A stretch of DNA of 64,000 nucleotides from Gorsachius magnificus (Eukaryota; Chordata; Aves; Pelecaniformes; Ardeidae). The notes under the pieces were generated by a model. It worked only from the letters and a program-made list of their open reading frames with translations, was not told where the DNA came from and did not search any database. The first letter of the stretch is position 1. Every line of letters starts with the position of its first letter. Shown here piece by piece: positions 30,560 through 41,541 of the stretch. The translations under genes and the position numbers were made by a program. Where the stretch lies: NCBI GenBank assembly GCA_034008185.1, contig CM067104.1:2075799-2139798 (forward strand). The letters are read 5' to 3'.

Positions 30560-31920
30560 GGACTGGGGGTGTTGTACAGAAGCCGGGTTGACTGCGCCCT
30601 TCTCGCCCACCGCTGAGCCCCCCCATCCCCACCCCACCGGGCTGGGGGGGGTCCTCATGCCTCCCCCCCCCTCCTTTTTCTGGCAGAAGCTGGGCAGGAA
30701 TTTGTCGTGTCCCCTCCCCCCCCCCCGGTCCCCCGGTTGGGGGCCGGAACCCACGGACCTGGCGCGCGCCGGTGCGGGCCAGCCGGGGGGGGGGGGGGAG
30801 GAGAGTTGGGGGGGCAGGGGGGGGCCCAAGGGAGCTGCTGGTACCCGAGGGGGTGGGATGTCACCCTGGGATGCGGGTGGCACCCAGGGGTGCAGGATGC
30901 TCTGGGCCACCAGCAGAGCCCCTCACTGTCACCTTCCCCCCTCCAGCGGGGCCACCAATGCCCCCCCCTGCCATGCACAGGGGTGCGGGGGCACAGCCCC
31001 CCCATCAGGGAGAGGTGCTGGGGACATCTCCGCCCCAGGGGGTTGGGGTCCCCGGGGGGGGGGGGGGTGGAGTTCAGGACGGGGTCCCCCCCCTGACCCT
31101 GCCCCAGTGTGGGCCAGCGTCCGGGGGGGCCCGGGGGCGCGGAAGCCTGGGGACTGCCAGGAAGGGTGGCTGGGGGGGGGGCTCACCCCTCTGAGGGCCA
31201 CAGCACCCTGGAGCCCCTGTGGGTGGGTCCCCATTGTCCCCAGCCTGGTCCCAGCTGCCTGGGGGGAGGCTATGGGGGGGGGTGTGGGGGTGGGATCCCA
31301 CCTCCCCAGGGTCACCCCCCCCAGTTCCCAGGGTGCCCCCACCTCCCCAGGGTCATGGACAGGTTGGGGGCCCCCCCAGAAGGAGAGCATGGGGTGAGAC
31401 TTTGGGGGGGACAAGGGCTGGGGGCACCCCGAGGTGGCAGCGCCAGCTCTTCCTGTTGCCTCCCCCGGGCTCCAGCAATGCTGATGCGATGGAGCCTGAA
31501 TCAAATCTCCCCCTTTTTTTTTAATTTTAGACTTTTCCCCCTGCGTCCTGTCACTCCCCCTCCTCCATAGTCCTTAAAGCCCCCCCAAGGTCTCCCCGCA
31601 GCCCCTGAACAACCCCAGCGCCCCCCACCCGCCCCCGTCGCCGAAGGGTTCCAGCCCTCGGATCGGTTTTGTGTCCCCGACCCTGCTCCCACGGCTCCGA
31701 TCCCCAGAGAATGAGGGTGACAGTAAAAGTGGGAAATCGAGAGACTGGAATTAAGGGGTTGGACTGGGCAGAATGGGATAACTGGGGGGGCATGGTGCAG
31801 GGCGGGGGTCCCTCTCCGGAGACCCCCAGCTCCAGCTAGTGCCTGGGGACTGATCATGGAGGGACTGGATCCCCTCGGAGCCAGCGCTCCCCACCGGGAT
31901 CCCAGTTAGGGCAGCCAGAG
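30560..31920. other. Intergenic between ESPL1 and MFSD5, nothing recognised
   Basis: GC-rich, G-run-rich DNA. On the minus strand an ATTAAA variant (31520-31525) could serve as a distant MFSD5 poly(A) signal, but this is weak. No gene is supported. Confidence 0.4.
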
Positions 31921-31929
31921 CGGGAAAAC

Positions 31930-32425
31930 CCGTACCAGTGCGCAGGGAGCTCCCCCTGCAACGGGTGTGGGTGTGCAAGGACCCCTGTGCAACGGGCACA
32001 GGTGTGCAAGGGCCGCTGTGTAACAGGTATGGGCGTGCAGGGACCCCTGAGCAACAGGGACTGGTGTGCAGGAGCGCCTGTGCAATGGGGAGCGGGTGTG
32101 CAAGGACGCAACTGTGCAAGGGGAGCGGGTGTGCAAGGACGCCTGTGCAATGAGGACACAGCTCTGTGCAGAGCAGGACGGCTACGTGTTGGTGCAACAG
32201 AAATCCTGGTGCACACAGAAACCCCCCCGTGCCCCAGGGACGATTGTGCAACACAAACCCTGGTGCACATGAAACCCCCCCATACCCCAGGGACGATTGT
32301 GCAACACAAACCCTGGTGCACAGAGAAACCCCCCTGTGCCCCAGGGACGATTGTGCAACACAAACCCTGGTGCACATGAAACCCCCCCGTACCCCAGGGA
32401 CGATTGTGCAAGCGTGGCTCCGCGC
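31930..32425. repeat. Two adjacent minisatellites downstream of MFSD5
   Basis: At 31930-32160 units of about 30 bases carry GTGTGCAAGGACCCCTGTGC. At 32200-32410 a unit of about 61 bases (CCCCAGGGACGATTGTGCAA then CACAAACCCTGGTGCACA) repeats about four times. Both contain the GTGCAA core also seen at 29640, 43795 and 50365. Confidence 0.88.
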
Positions 32426-32515
32426 ACCGCTGCGCGGACAGCAAGGTTCAAGCGTGCAACTTGCACACACGCAGACCCCCATGCGGGGGGGGGGGGGGCG
32501 ACCCGCTCCCCAGGG

Positions 32516-32547
<32 letters not shown>

Positions 32548-32655
32548 AACCCCCCCGCCGTGCCCCCCCCCCCCACATTTTGGGGGCCCGGCCCCCGGGG
32601 GGGGGGGGGGGGGGCCCCTCCCGTCCCCGAGGGGGGGTGACCCCGGAGGACCCCG

Positions 32656-34021
32656 TCACGGCTCGGGTGCGGCATCGGCGGCGTCGGCCTGTCCCGGCGG
32701 CGCGGGGAGGCGGAGCTCGGCGTCGTGGCGGCTGAGGGCGAAGAGGCGGCCGACGGCCAACAGCGCCAGCAGCGCCAGGGCGGCGCAGCCCCCAAACATG
32801 TTCCTGGTGCCCGTCTGACGGTCGCTGTCGTGGAGAACCAGTAAACCCAGACAGGCCAGTAAGTTCAAAGGCAGGCGAAACCAGTTCATCACCCCGGAGC
32901 GATCTTTTTCCGGCACCACTTTCCGTCGGAGGAAACCCATGGCCGGGAAGTAGAGCCCACAGGAGAGTTCGATGAGGAGGAAGGCGAGGAAGGACTCGGC
33001 GGGGCTCTCCTGGCCGGGGCTGGTGGAGAAGGTGAGCATGAAGAGGGCGAAGAAGAGGAGGAGGACAGCGAGGGAGAGGAGGTGGACGGGCTGGAGGTGG
33101 TACCGCTTGGAGACGGCCAAGCGGTAGCGAGGAGCCCAGCGCACTGGCGGCCATGAAACCGGAGAAGACGATGCCCAAGGGAGCGCCGTGGGGATCCAGG
33201 ACGGGCGTCCAGAGGAAGATGAAGATGTAGATGACGCTTTCAAACAAAGCCTGGATGGTGCCCAGGAGAAGGACGCGCCGGTCGGAGAGGAGGCACTTCA
33301 AACCGTCACCGCAGGTTTTGGAGAAAGCTCGTTTCTTCCCATAGTTTTCATCCCAATTTTTCACGGCGAAAACCCCCGACAGCACCAGGAGGGGGATGGA
33401 GACCATGAACGGGGCCACCGGGCCCAACCCCAACCACTCGGCAAAGAAATCGGCCGTGCCCCCGGCCCCCACGGCGATGACGTTGTTCCAAAAAGCCGCT
33501 CGGGAGAAGGTGACGGCGATCCACTCGGTCGGAAAATCGTACCGCTCCACGTGCTCATGGACGTACCACGCCTCGAAGGCGGAGAAGAGCAACGCCGTGG
33601 ACAAACCCCCTAAAACCCTCCCCACCGCCAGCACCAGATAATCCCGGGAGAGTTTGACCAAACAACAAACAGAATAGGTCAAGGAAAAAAGAACACAGGA
33701 TTTTTTCCGGCCCAAACGATCAACTAAAGAAGAGGAAACCAACCCAAAAAGGACAGTGGAGGCGAAGCCGCAGACGTAGAGGATGGCGATCTGTCCCTCC
33801 AGGAAGCGGTAGTGCTGGTAGAGTTTGTAGAGGTAAGGTCCCTGCAGCCAGTCGGCGGCCAGCGCCGGCAGGTAGACGCGGTAGTAGCCACGTTGGAAGC
33901 GGCGGAAGGCGGGGTTGGCGTGGTGGGGGGCGGCGGGGGGCCGGGCGCGGCAGGCGGCCAGCTCCAGCCCCAGGCAAGCGGCCAGGAGGAGGGCGCAGGC
34001 GGAGTAGGAGGTGAGGAGCAT
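32656..34021 (-). CDS. MFSD5: MFSD5, molybdate-anion transporter (major facilitator superfamily), with frameshift
   Basis: Plasma-membrane MFS transporter; the family member is known for molybdate uptake. A single coding exon starts MLLTSYSACALLLAACLG and stops at 32656. Hydrophobic helices and the family blocks YLYKLYQHYRFLEGQIAILY, LVDRLGRKKSC, LLFSAFEAWYVHEHVERYDF and LLLGTIQALFESVIY are present. After 33131 the frame changes: AASALGSSL is followed in another frame by YRLAVSKRYHLQPVHLLSLA, continuing to LGLLVLHDSDRQTGTRNMF and the end. A net loss of two bases or gain of one near 33125-33131 explains this. Without it the length would be about 455 residues (human 450). An acceptor at 34066 indicates an upstream non-coding exon. 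The gene lies upstream of ESPL1 on the same strand, as in mammals. Confidence 0.93.
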
Positions 34022-34439
34022 GGCGGAAGGGGGCTCACCGGCATCGCCGGGGGGGCTGCGGAGGTCCTGGGGAGGGGGGGAATAGGGGGGGGGGGGGGGG
34101 GGGGGGAAGGGGGAAGGTGCCCCCCCATCAGCCCCCCCTCCGTGGCTCACCCCGAAAGGCTTCCTCAGCCCCCACTGACACCCCCCCCCCTCCCCGAGCA
34201 GCTCCCCCCCGCAAGGCCTCAGGGCCTCCAGATCGCCCCCCCAGCCCTGCCCTATACCTATCCCCCCACACCTTATACATCCCCCAGCCCTGCCCTATAC
34301 ATCCCTACAGCACAGCGCCCCCCCCCGCCGCCGCCCCATAGGGCCCCCCAGCCCCCACCCCGACCCCATACAGTCCCCATACACCCCCACAGTCCACCCG
34401 CCTCATACAGTCCCCACAGGCCCCCCAACCCCTTACGGT

Positions 34440-34640
34440 CCCCATACACCCCCACAGCTCCCTCATAGCCCCCCTGGCCCTATAGGGTCCCCATAGGCCC
34501 CCACAGCCTCCCCCGGCCCCATAGGGTCCCCATAGGCCCCCACAGCCTCCCCCGGCCCCATAGGGTCCCCATAGGCCCCACAGACCCCCCAACCCCATAC
34601 GGTCCCCATACACCCCCACAGCTCCCCCACAGCGGGGGAA
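34440..34640. repeat. Minisatellite upstream of MFSD5
   Basis: Units of about 38 bases of the form CATAGGCCCCCACAGCCTCC followed by CCCGGCCCCATAGGGTCC; decayed copies reach back to about 34260. CATA/TATA-like words recur but are part of the repeat. Confidence 0.85.
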
Positions 34641-34654
34641 GCGGCCGCGCGCGC

Positions 34655-34745
34655 CGGCGCCCCCGCACTTCCGCTTCCGCCTGGCCCCCGCCCCTGCCGG
34701 CGCCGCCATCTTGGCCCCCGTCCGTGCCGGGCCCTTGCGCCCCCC
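34655..34745 (-). promoter_or_regulatory. MFSD5: Probable MFSD5 promoter, CpG island
   Basis: CpG-dense segment with ETS-type sites (ACTTCCG, CTTCCGC) and a YY1-type site GCCGCCATCTTGG (34702-34714), without a TATA box. It lies about 650 bases upstream of the MFSD5 coding exon, in the direction expected for its non-coding first exon. It is placed by context. Confidence 0.5.
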
Positions 34746-34965
34746 GCCCACCCCACCGTGCCCCTAGTGGGGGGGGGGGGGAACTATAGGATGCCTGGAG
34801 AGTGTCGTGGGGCGCCGGGGGGGGGGGGCTTGGGCCCCGGGGCCGGGGGGGGGGGGTTTATGGGGTGTCTATAGGGTGCCTGTGGGGTAGCGGTGCCCAT
34901 AGGGCCCCTCACAGGGAGTCTGTGGGGTGTCGACGGGTCAGGGGTACCTATAGGGACCTGTACGA

Positions 34966-35760
34966 TACAGAATCACGGAATCGTCTGGGGTGGAGAAGTC
35001 CTTTGAGATCATTGGGTCCACACCCCCAAACCCCATCCCTCAGCCCCGCCTCTGCCCGGCTGTTAAACACCCGCAGGGACGGGGACTCGACCCCTTCCCT
35101 GGGCAGCCCCTTCCAGCGCCTGACAGCCCTTTGGGGAAGGAGTTGTTCCCCAGGGCCAACCCAAATCCTCTGGTTTCATCACCCTTTATCCATTAACACA
35201 AACAAAAATCACAGAATCCTAGAATTGAATCATGATGGCTGGAAACGACCTCCAAGATCATCACGTCCAACATCAGCCCAACCCCCCGTGCCTGCTAAAC
35301 CCTGTCCCCAAGGGCCACGTCCCCACGGGTTTTGAACCCCTCCAGGGATGGGGACTCCCCCACCGCTCCGGGCAGCCCCTTCCAGGCTTGACCACTCCTT
35401 GAGGGGAGGAATTGTTCCCCATGGCCAACCCAACCCTGCCCTGGCACAACTTGAGGCCGTTGCCCCTCGTCCCATCGCCCCTTCCCTGGGAGCAGAGCCC
35501 GACCCCCCCGGCTCCCCCCCCCTCAGGCGTTGTAGGGAGCGATGAGGGTCCCCTCAGCCTCCCGCGCCGGCTGAACCCCCCCCCCCCCGCCCCCCCCCGC
35601 TGCCCTTCTCTGGACACGCTCCAGCCCCCCCAGGTCCTTTGGGGAGGGAGGGGCCCAACCCTGACCGCAGCATTTGAGGGGCGGCCCCCCCAGGCCCAGC
35701 ACAGGGGCACGGTCCCTGCCCTGCTCCTGCTGGCCACACCACTCCTGATACAAGCCTCTT
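34966..35760 (-). mobile_element. Compound CR1, antisense
   Basis: The tail ACAGAATCACGGAATCGTC begins the first unit. The second begins at about 35208 after CATTAACACAAACAAAAATC. Structure and junction are the same as at 1304-1957 and 25640-26392. The far end (35580-35760) extends into the CR1 region GGACACGCTCCAGCCCCCCC. Confidence 0.85.
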
Positions 35761-35829
35761 CCCCGGGCCCCCCGGCCCCTGTAGGGAGCACACGTGGCCC
35801 CTATAGGAAGCACATCCCCTAAACATCAC

Positions 35830-36470
35830 TTGGCCCCTATGGGGATCACTCGGCCCCTATAGATCACATGGTCCCTGTAGGGAGCACACCTGGCCCCTAT
35901 AGATCACATGGTCCCTATAGGCAGCACATCCCCTAACTCAGCCCCTTGGGAATCTACAGGGATCACTTGGCACCTACAGGGAGCACTCAGCCCCTATGGG
36001 AAGCATACATGGCCCCTATAGGGAGCATACAGCCCCTATAGATGACTCGGCCCCAATGGGGATCATACGGCCCCTATAGGGAGCACACAGCCCCTACAGG
36101 GAGCACATCCCCTATATAGATCACACATCCCCTATAGATCACTCAGCCCCTACAGGGGGCATACAGTCCCTACGGGGATCACTCATCCCCTATAGATCAC
36201 ACGGCCTAGGCAGCAGATCCCCTATGTGATCACACACTCCGGGGACACTTGGCCCCTATAGATCACGGCCTTAGGGAGCACACATGGCCACTATAGGTAG
36301 CACATCCCCTATAGGGATCACTTGGCCCCTGTAGATCACATGGCCCCTATAGGGAACACATCCCTTATAGATCACTCGGCCCCTATGGGGGTCATACAGT
36401 CCCTATGGGGATCCCTCGGCCCCTATAGGGAGCACACACATGCCCTATTGATCACTCGGCCCCTATAGAG
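35830..36470. repeat. CCCCTATAG minisatellite upstream of PIP4K2C
   Basis: Irregular units of 17-40 bases built from GGCCCCTATAGATCAC and GGCCCCTATAGGGAGCACAC, more than 20 copies. It ends at the edge of the PIP4K2C CpG island. Confidence 0.9.
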
Positions 36471-36499
36471 AGCGCCGCGGGGGGGCGCCGCGCTGCGGG

Positions 36500-36619
36500 C
36501 GCAGGGCGCATGCGCGGGGCCTGCCCCCGGCCAATCAGCTTCCGGCGCGCGGCTTCCGGCTTCCGGCGCCGGGGCGAACGGGCGGAAGCGGGCAGCGGGG
36601 GCGGGCGGAAGCAGCGGCC
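36500..36619 (+). promoter_or_regulatory. PIP4K2C: PIP4K2C promoter and 5' UTR
   Basis: Contains an NRF1-like site GCGCATGCGC (36506-36515), a CCAAT box (36531-36535) and three ETS-type CTTCCGG sites (36539, 36553, 36560) within 110 bases of the start codon, in CpG-rich DNA with no TATA box. This is a housekeeping-type promoter. Motifs called by eye. Confidence 0.65.
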
Positions 36620-39607
36620 ATGGCGGCGGCGGCGGCGGGGGGGGCGGCGGCGGCGGCAACAGCAGCAGCAGCAGCAGCAGCGCCCGGTCCCGGTCCCGCG
36701 GCGCCGCGTACCAAGACGAAGAAGAAGCAAAAGCGATTCGTGCCGCAGCGGGTGAAGGTACCGCGGGCCGCCGACCCCCTGCTGGCCGTGCTGGCCTGGG
36801 GCGTCAACCACCAGGTGAGGCCGGGAACCGGGCACCGGGACCCCCCCCCCGAGGCCCCGCTCCCCGTAGGCTCCAATCCCTTTGGGCCTCCCCCGCTTGC
36901 AGGGACAACCGGGGCCCGTTAACACGTTAACCCCCCGGGTACCCCCAACCGGGGTGTGTGTGTGTGTGTTAACGGGCCCCGGTTGTCCCTGCTGTACCCG
37001 GTGGGTGACCCGGGGGGGGGGCTGGTTTGGGGGGGGGCCCAACCCCGACCCCCCCGCCCTCTCCTCCCTCCCCAGATTAGCGAGCTGAGCCAGGTCCCGC
37101 CGCCTGTCATGCTGCTGCCCGACGACTTCAAAGCCAGCTCCAAAATCAAGGTCAACAACCACCTCTTCAACCGGTGAGATGGGGTCTGGGGGGGGTCCCC
37201 ACCCCGGGGCTGGGGGGTGTGTGTGTGTGATACTTCATCTTCTCCCCCCCCCCCCCCCCCCTCCAAAAAAAAATAAAACCCACCCCCACCAGGGAGAACC
37301 TACCCAGCCACTTCAAGTTCAAGGAATATTGTCCCCAAGTCTTCCGCAACCTCCGCGAGCGCTTTGGCATCGACGACCAGGACTACCAGGTGGGGGTGAC
37401 ACCCCAATGGGGGGGTCCGTGCGGTGCCTGACACCCCCCCTCTGACATCCATCCCCTTCTTTGTCCTTCCCTTCCCAAAAAAAGGTATCGCTGACGCGGA
37501 GCCCCCCGCACTGGGAAGGTAGCGACCGACAGTTCCTGCTCTCCTCCGACCGGACGCTGGTGGTGAAGGAGCTGTCGAGCGAGGACGTGGCCGACGTCCA
37601 CGGTCTCTTGTCCCACTACCACCAGGTACAGCCAACGGGGGGACATGATGGCGGGGGGGGGGTTGTCACCTCCTGTCCTGACCTGTGTTGTCATCCCCGT
37701 TCCCCCCCCAGTACGTGGTGCAGTGCCACGGCAGCACGCTGCTGCCCCGCTTTCTGGGGATGTATCGGGTGAGCGTGGACAGCGAGGAGACCTACCTGCT
37801 GGTCATGAGGAACACGTTCAGCCACCGCCTCCCCATCCACAGGAAATACGACCTGAAGGTAATGGGGTGCCCCCCCACCACCCAAACCCCAGAACGCCCC
37901 CCTCCGGCAGGGGGCAGGACCCCCCCCATTGCCTCACGTCACCTCTGCTTCCCCCCAACTCCAGGGCTCCCTGGTGTCCCGAGAGGCCAGCGACAAGGAG
38001 AAGGTACTGGGGTGGGGTGATGTTGGGACCCCCCAAGTCTTTGGGGGGCAGGTTCTGGGCATCCTTACACCCCCCCCCCAATAACAACACCTCATTATCT
38101 GCCCCCCCATACCATACCTCATTATCTGCCCCCCCCCCCCCATAATGATGGCTCATTACCCTAACGATGTGGCTGGCGCAGGAGATCCAAGGCCTTTGAC
38201 CACCATGGGCACCTTCTCCGCTTGGGGGAGCCCCCTTCATCCCTGGGGACCCCCTGGCTGCTCCCCCTCTCGCCCCAGCCTGACGTTTTTTGAGGGGGGG
38301 GCTGCTCCCCCTCGCCCCAGCCTGACGTTTTTTGAGGTGGGGGCTGCTCCCCCCCCCCGCCCAGCCTGACGTTTTTTGAGGGGGGGGCTGGTCCCTCCCA
38401 CCCCAGCCTGACAATTTTGGGGGGGGACTGCCCCACATGTGCGCCCCCCCACCCCGTAGGGCAAGGACCTGCCCACCCTGAAGGACGTGGACTTCTTGAA
38501 CAAGAACGAGAAGGTCTACGTGGGTGAGGAGGACCAGAAGGAGTTCATGGAGAAGCTCAAGAGGGACGTGGAGGTGGGTGAGTTGGGGGGCTGCACCCCA
38601 CCTCGGGAGCCATTGCGGGGGGGCTGCACCCCTCTGGGCCGTCAGAGTGCCCCCCCCACCCCAAGTGACCTTGTGGTTGGTTGCCCCCCCCCCCCCAGTT
38701 CCTGGTGCAGCTGAAGATCATGGACTACAGCCTGCTGCTGGGCATCCACGAGGTGGGGCGGGCCGAGCCAGAGGAGGAGGAGGAGGTGGAGGAAGAAGAG
38801 TGCGGGGGGGGTGACGAGTGGGGGGTCACAGTTGGGGGGGGCTCCTACGGGACCTCCCCCGAGGGCATCGGCAGCTACCTCAACTCCCACCGCCCCCTCG
38901 GCCCCGGCGACTTTGACCCCTACGTCGATGTCTACGCCCTCCGGGGCACTGAGGGTGAGCGGGGTAGGGGTTAGGTTTTTTTGGGGGGGTGTTGGAGGGT
39001 GGTTTTGGGGTGGGGGGGGCACCACCAGGGCTGACCCCCCTCACGCTGCGTGCCCCCCAGCTGCCCCCCGGCGGGAGGTTTACTTCATGGGGCTGATCGA
39101 CGTCCTCACCCAGTACGACGCCCGCAAGAAGGCGGCGCACGCGGCCAAGACCGTCAAGCATGGGGTGAGGGGGGGGCACCCCCAAAATTGGGGGGGGGGG
39201 CTGGCAGGGATCCCCCTCTTATATGGGGGGGCGCTGCTGGCAGAGAACCCCACCTTATTTTTGGGGGGGTAGGTTGTTAAGAGTCCTGTTGGGGTGGAAG
39301 GGGGAAGGGAAGGGGGGGCACTGGGGGGGGAGGGCTGTCTTGTTGGGGGGGTGCTTGGGGAGGGGGAGGGGTTGGGGGGGTTTGGGGGTGCCTTGAGGGA
39401 TGGGGGGGGGTGTTGGGGGGGTTGGGGGTGCAATGGGGACCTGGGGGGGGGGGGGGTTGGGTTGGGGGGGGGAGGGGTTTGGGGAAGTTCTGGGGGGGGT
39501 CTGACCCTGTTGTGCCCCCCCCCCAGGCAGGAGCGGAGATCTCCACCGTGCACCCCGAGCAGTACGCCAAGCGCTTCCTCGACTTCATCACCAACATCTT
39601 TGCCTAA
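36620..39607 (+). CDS. PIP4K2C: PIP4K2C, phosphatidylinositol-5-phosphate 4-kinase type 2 gamma
   Basis: Phosphorylates PI5P to PI(4,5)P2; the gamma form has low activity and acts largely as a regulator. Coding exons are 36620-36814, 37076-37173, 37293-37389, 37485-37625, 37712-37858, 37965-38003, 38460-38573, 38699-38954, 39061-39164 and 39527-39607, all GT-AG and in frame, giving 423 residues (human 421). The start ATG is in GGCCATGG and is followed by an alanine-rich leader longer than in mammals, partly encoded by a GCA/GCG repeat. Family blocks include [52 protein letters not shown], an acidic insert, [14 protein letters not shown] [18 protein letters not shown], and the ending [34 protein letters not shown] supports the gamma paralogue. 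No frame break was seen. Confidence 0.95.
36899..36992. repeat. Perfect 27-bp inverted repeat in PIP4K2C intron 1
   Basis: The left arm 36899-36925 (GCAGGGACAACCGGGG to TTAACAC) is the exact reverse complement of the right arm 36966-36992. The 40-base loop contains a GT microsatellite. It could form a hairpin in DNA or in the pre-mRNA, or record a local inverted duplication. Confidence 0.85.
38270..38430. repeat. Tandem repeat in PIP4K2C intron 6
   Basis: CCCCAGCCTGACGTTTTTTG followed by a G run and GCTGCTCCCC repeats about four times. A smaller CTCATTATCTGCCCCCC repeat precedes it (38087-38150). Confidence 0.85.
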
Positions 39608-40036
39608 ACGGGGGGGGCCCCCCCTGGACCAAGACACCCCCCCCCCCCCCCCCGGGGGCCCCCCCCCCGGGCACGGGCCCCCCCGGCCCCCCCCCCCCCC
39701 AGCAGCTCCCCCCTCCCCCAGCAGGTGGGGGCTTTGCTACTCAGTGCCTTAACTTTATTTGAGGGGGGACACAGGGGGGGTGTCCAGCCCTGCCCCCCCC
39801 CCCAAGGGCCGGGGGGGGGGGCACCAGACCCCCCCTCTCCCCCCCCCAGCCCCCCCGGGCACCCCGTTCCCAGGGGGGGGGGGGGAACCCCGGCCCTGTG
39901 TGACCCCGACGGGGGGGGCGGGGCCCTCGGGGTGATCCTCCCGCCCCCATGCGAGGGGGTCTTGGGGGGCTGTGTGTTCCCCCCCCCATTACCAGCGGGG
40001 CTACCCCCGCCCCCCCACTATGTACTGAGAAATAAA
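39608..40036 (+). other. PIP4K2C: PIP4K2C 3' UTR with poly(A) signal
   Basis: Extremely C/G-run-rich 3' UTR ending at AATAAA (40031-40036) in GAGAAATAAATTATTG, 424 bases past the stop codon. Confidence 0.7.
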
Positions 40037-41041
40037 TTATTGAACCGGATCCGGCTCCGCCCCGTTACCGGGACCCCCCCGAGCGCCTCCGGCTCCGCCC
40101 TGTTACCGAGGGGCCTCCCCCGCACCCCCCCCCGCCCCCCCCCCGCCCGGGGCGCTGCCCCCCCGCGGCCGCGCCGCCGCCGCCCCGGCCCCGCTCCGGC
40201 CGCCCCCGCCATGCTGCGGCCGCCCGGCGATGGTGGGTCCGGGGGGCGGGGGGAGGGGAGCGCGGGGACCTTCCTGCCCCGCCACCGGGGCTCGGCCTCC
40301 CTGGGCCTGCCCGCGGCACCGGCCCCCCCCGGCCCGGCCTTCCCCGAGCGCCCCCGGGCCCCATCCTGGCCGGCGGTAACGGGCCGCGGCGGCGACCCCC
40401 GCCCCGGGAGCGCCCACCCCCTCCGGACCTGTCCTGCTCCTCCGGGCCTCACTCGCACCCCCCGGGCCCCATCCGGGCCCCCCCCCCCCCCGGGCCTGCC
40501 CTGACCCCCCCGGGCCCCATCCCGCCCCCCCAGCACCCCCGGGCCTGCCCTGACCCCCCCGGGCCCCTATCCCGCCCCCCCAGCACCCCCGGGCCTGCCC
40601 TGACCCCCCCGGGCCCCATCCCGCCCCCCCAGCCCCCCCGGTCCAGGGCCCCATCCTGCCCCCCCCTCGCCGCGATCCCCATCCCCTGCATGGAGCCCCC
40701 GGGAAGCTCGGGGGGGGGGTGTGACCCCAAAAACGGGGGGGGGGGGGCAGCTGCTGCCAACCCCCCCCTCCCCCCCCCCCAGCTGCTCGGGGCGGGGGGG
40801 CACTGGGCCTGTTTGTTATTGTAGGGTCTCCTGGGGACATGGGGGGGTGGAGGTGGATTATGCTGCTGCTGTTATTGTAAGGTCTCCCGGTGGGGGGGGT
40901 GGGATCCTTGGGGGTGGGGGGGCAGGGGCCAACGTGTGACCCCCCCCATGCCCCCCCCCCCCCCCAGCCTGTGGCTCGTGGCTCCGCTGATCCGCTGGCG
41001 TCTCTGGCTCGCACTGTCCCCCATGGGCTCGCCAGGTGGGT
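40037..41041. other. CpG-rich intergenic DNA left of the gap
   Basis: Dense CpG sequence with a tandem repeat at about 40485-40640 (CCCGGGCCTGCCCTGACCCC units, period about 49, three copies). An ATG at 40211 opens a short proline/glycine-rich frame that I do not recognise. A promoter or first exon is possible but unsupported. Confidence 0.4.
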
Positions 41042-41541
41042 NNNNNNNNNNNNNNNNNNNNNNNNNNNNNNNNNNNNNNNNNNNNNNNNNNNNNNNNNNN
41101 NNNNNNNNNNNNNNNNNNNNNNNNNNNNNNNNNNNNNNNNNNNNNNNNNNNNNNNNNNNNNNNNNNNNNNNNNNNNNNNNNNNNNNNNNNNNNNNNNNNN
41201 NNNNNNNNNNNNNNNNNNNNNNNNNNNNNNNNNNNNNNNNNNNNNNNNNNNNNNNNNNNNNNNNNNNNNNNNNNNNNNNNNNNNNNNNNNNNNNNNNNNN
41301 NNNNNNNNNNNNNNNNNNNNNNNNNNNNNNNNNNNNNNNNNNNNNNNNNNNNNNNNNNNNNNNNNNNNNNNNNNNNNNNNNNNNNNNNNNNNNNNNNNNN
41401 NNNNNNNNNNNNNNNNNNNNNNNNNNNNNNNNNNNNNNNNNNNNNNNNNNNNNNNNNNNNNNNNNNNNNNNNNNNNNNNNNNNNNNNNNNNNNNNNNNNN
41501 NNNNNNNNNNNNNNNNNNNNNNNNNNNNNNNNNNNNNNNNN
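41042..41541. other. Assembly gap (500 N)
   Basis: Exactly 500 unknown bases, the usual placeholder for a gap of unknown size. The sequence on either side cannot be assumed adjacent. Confidence 0.99.

Noticed and set aside
29117..30910. Nearly 600-codon minus-strand frame with HKGP/CTGALHT repeats
   Set aside because: It covers the GTGCAA minisatellite and the ESPL1 promoter. Composition by-product.
40211..40500. ATG opening MLRPPGDGG as a new gene between PIP4K2C and the gap
   Set aside because: Only a proline/glycine-rich frame in a CpG island, matching none of the neighbours I know. It could be a first exon, but nothing downstream supports it because of the gap.
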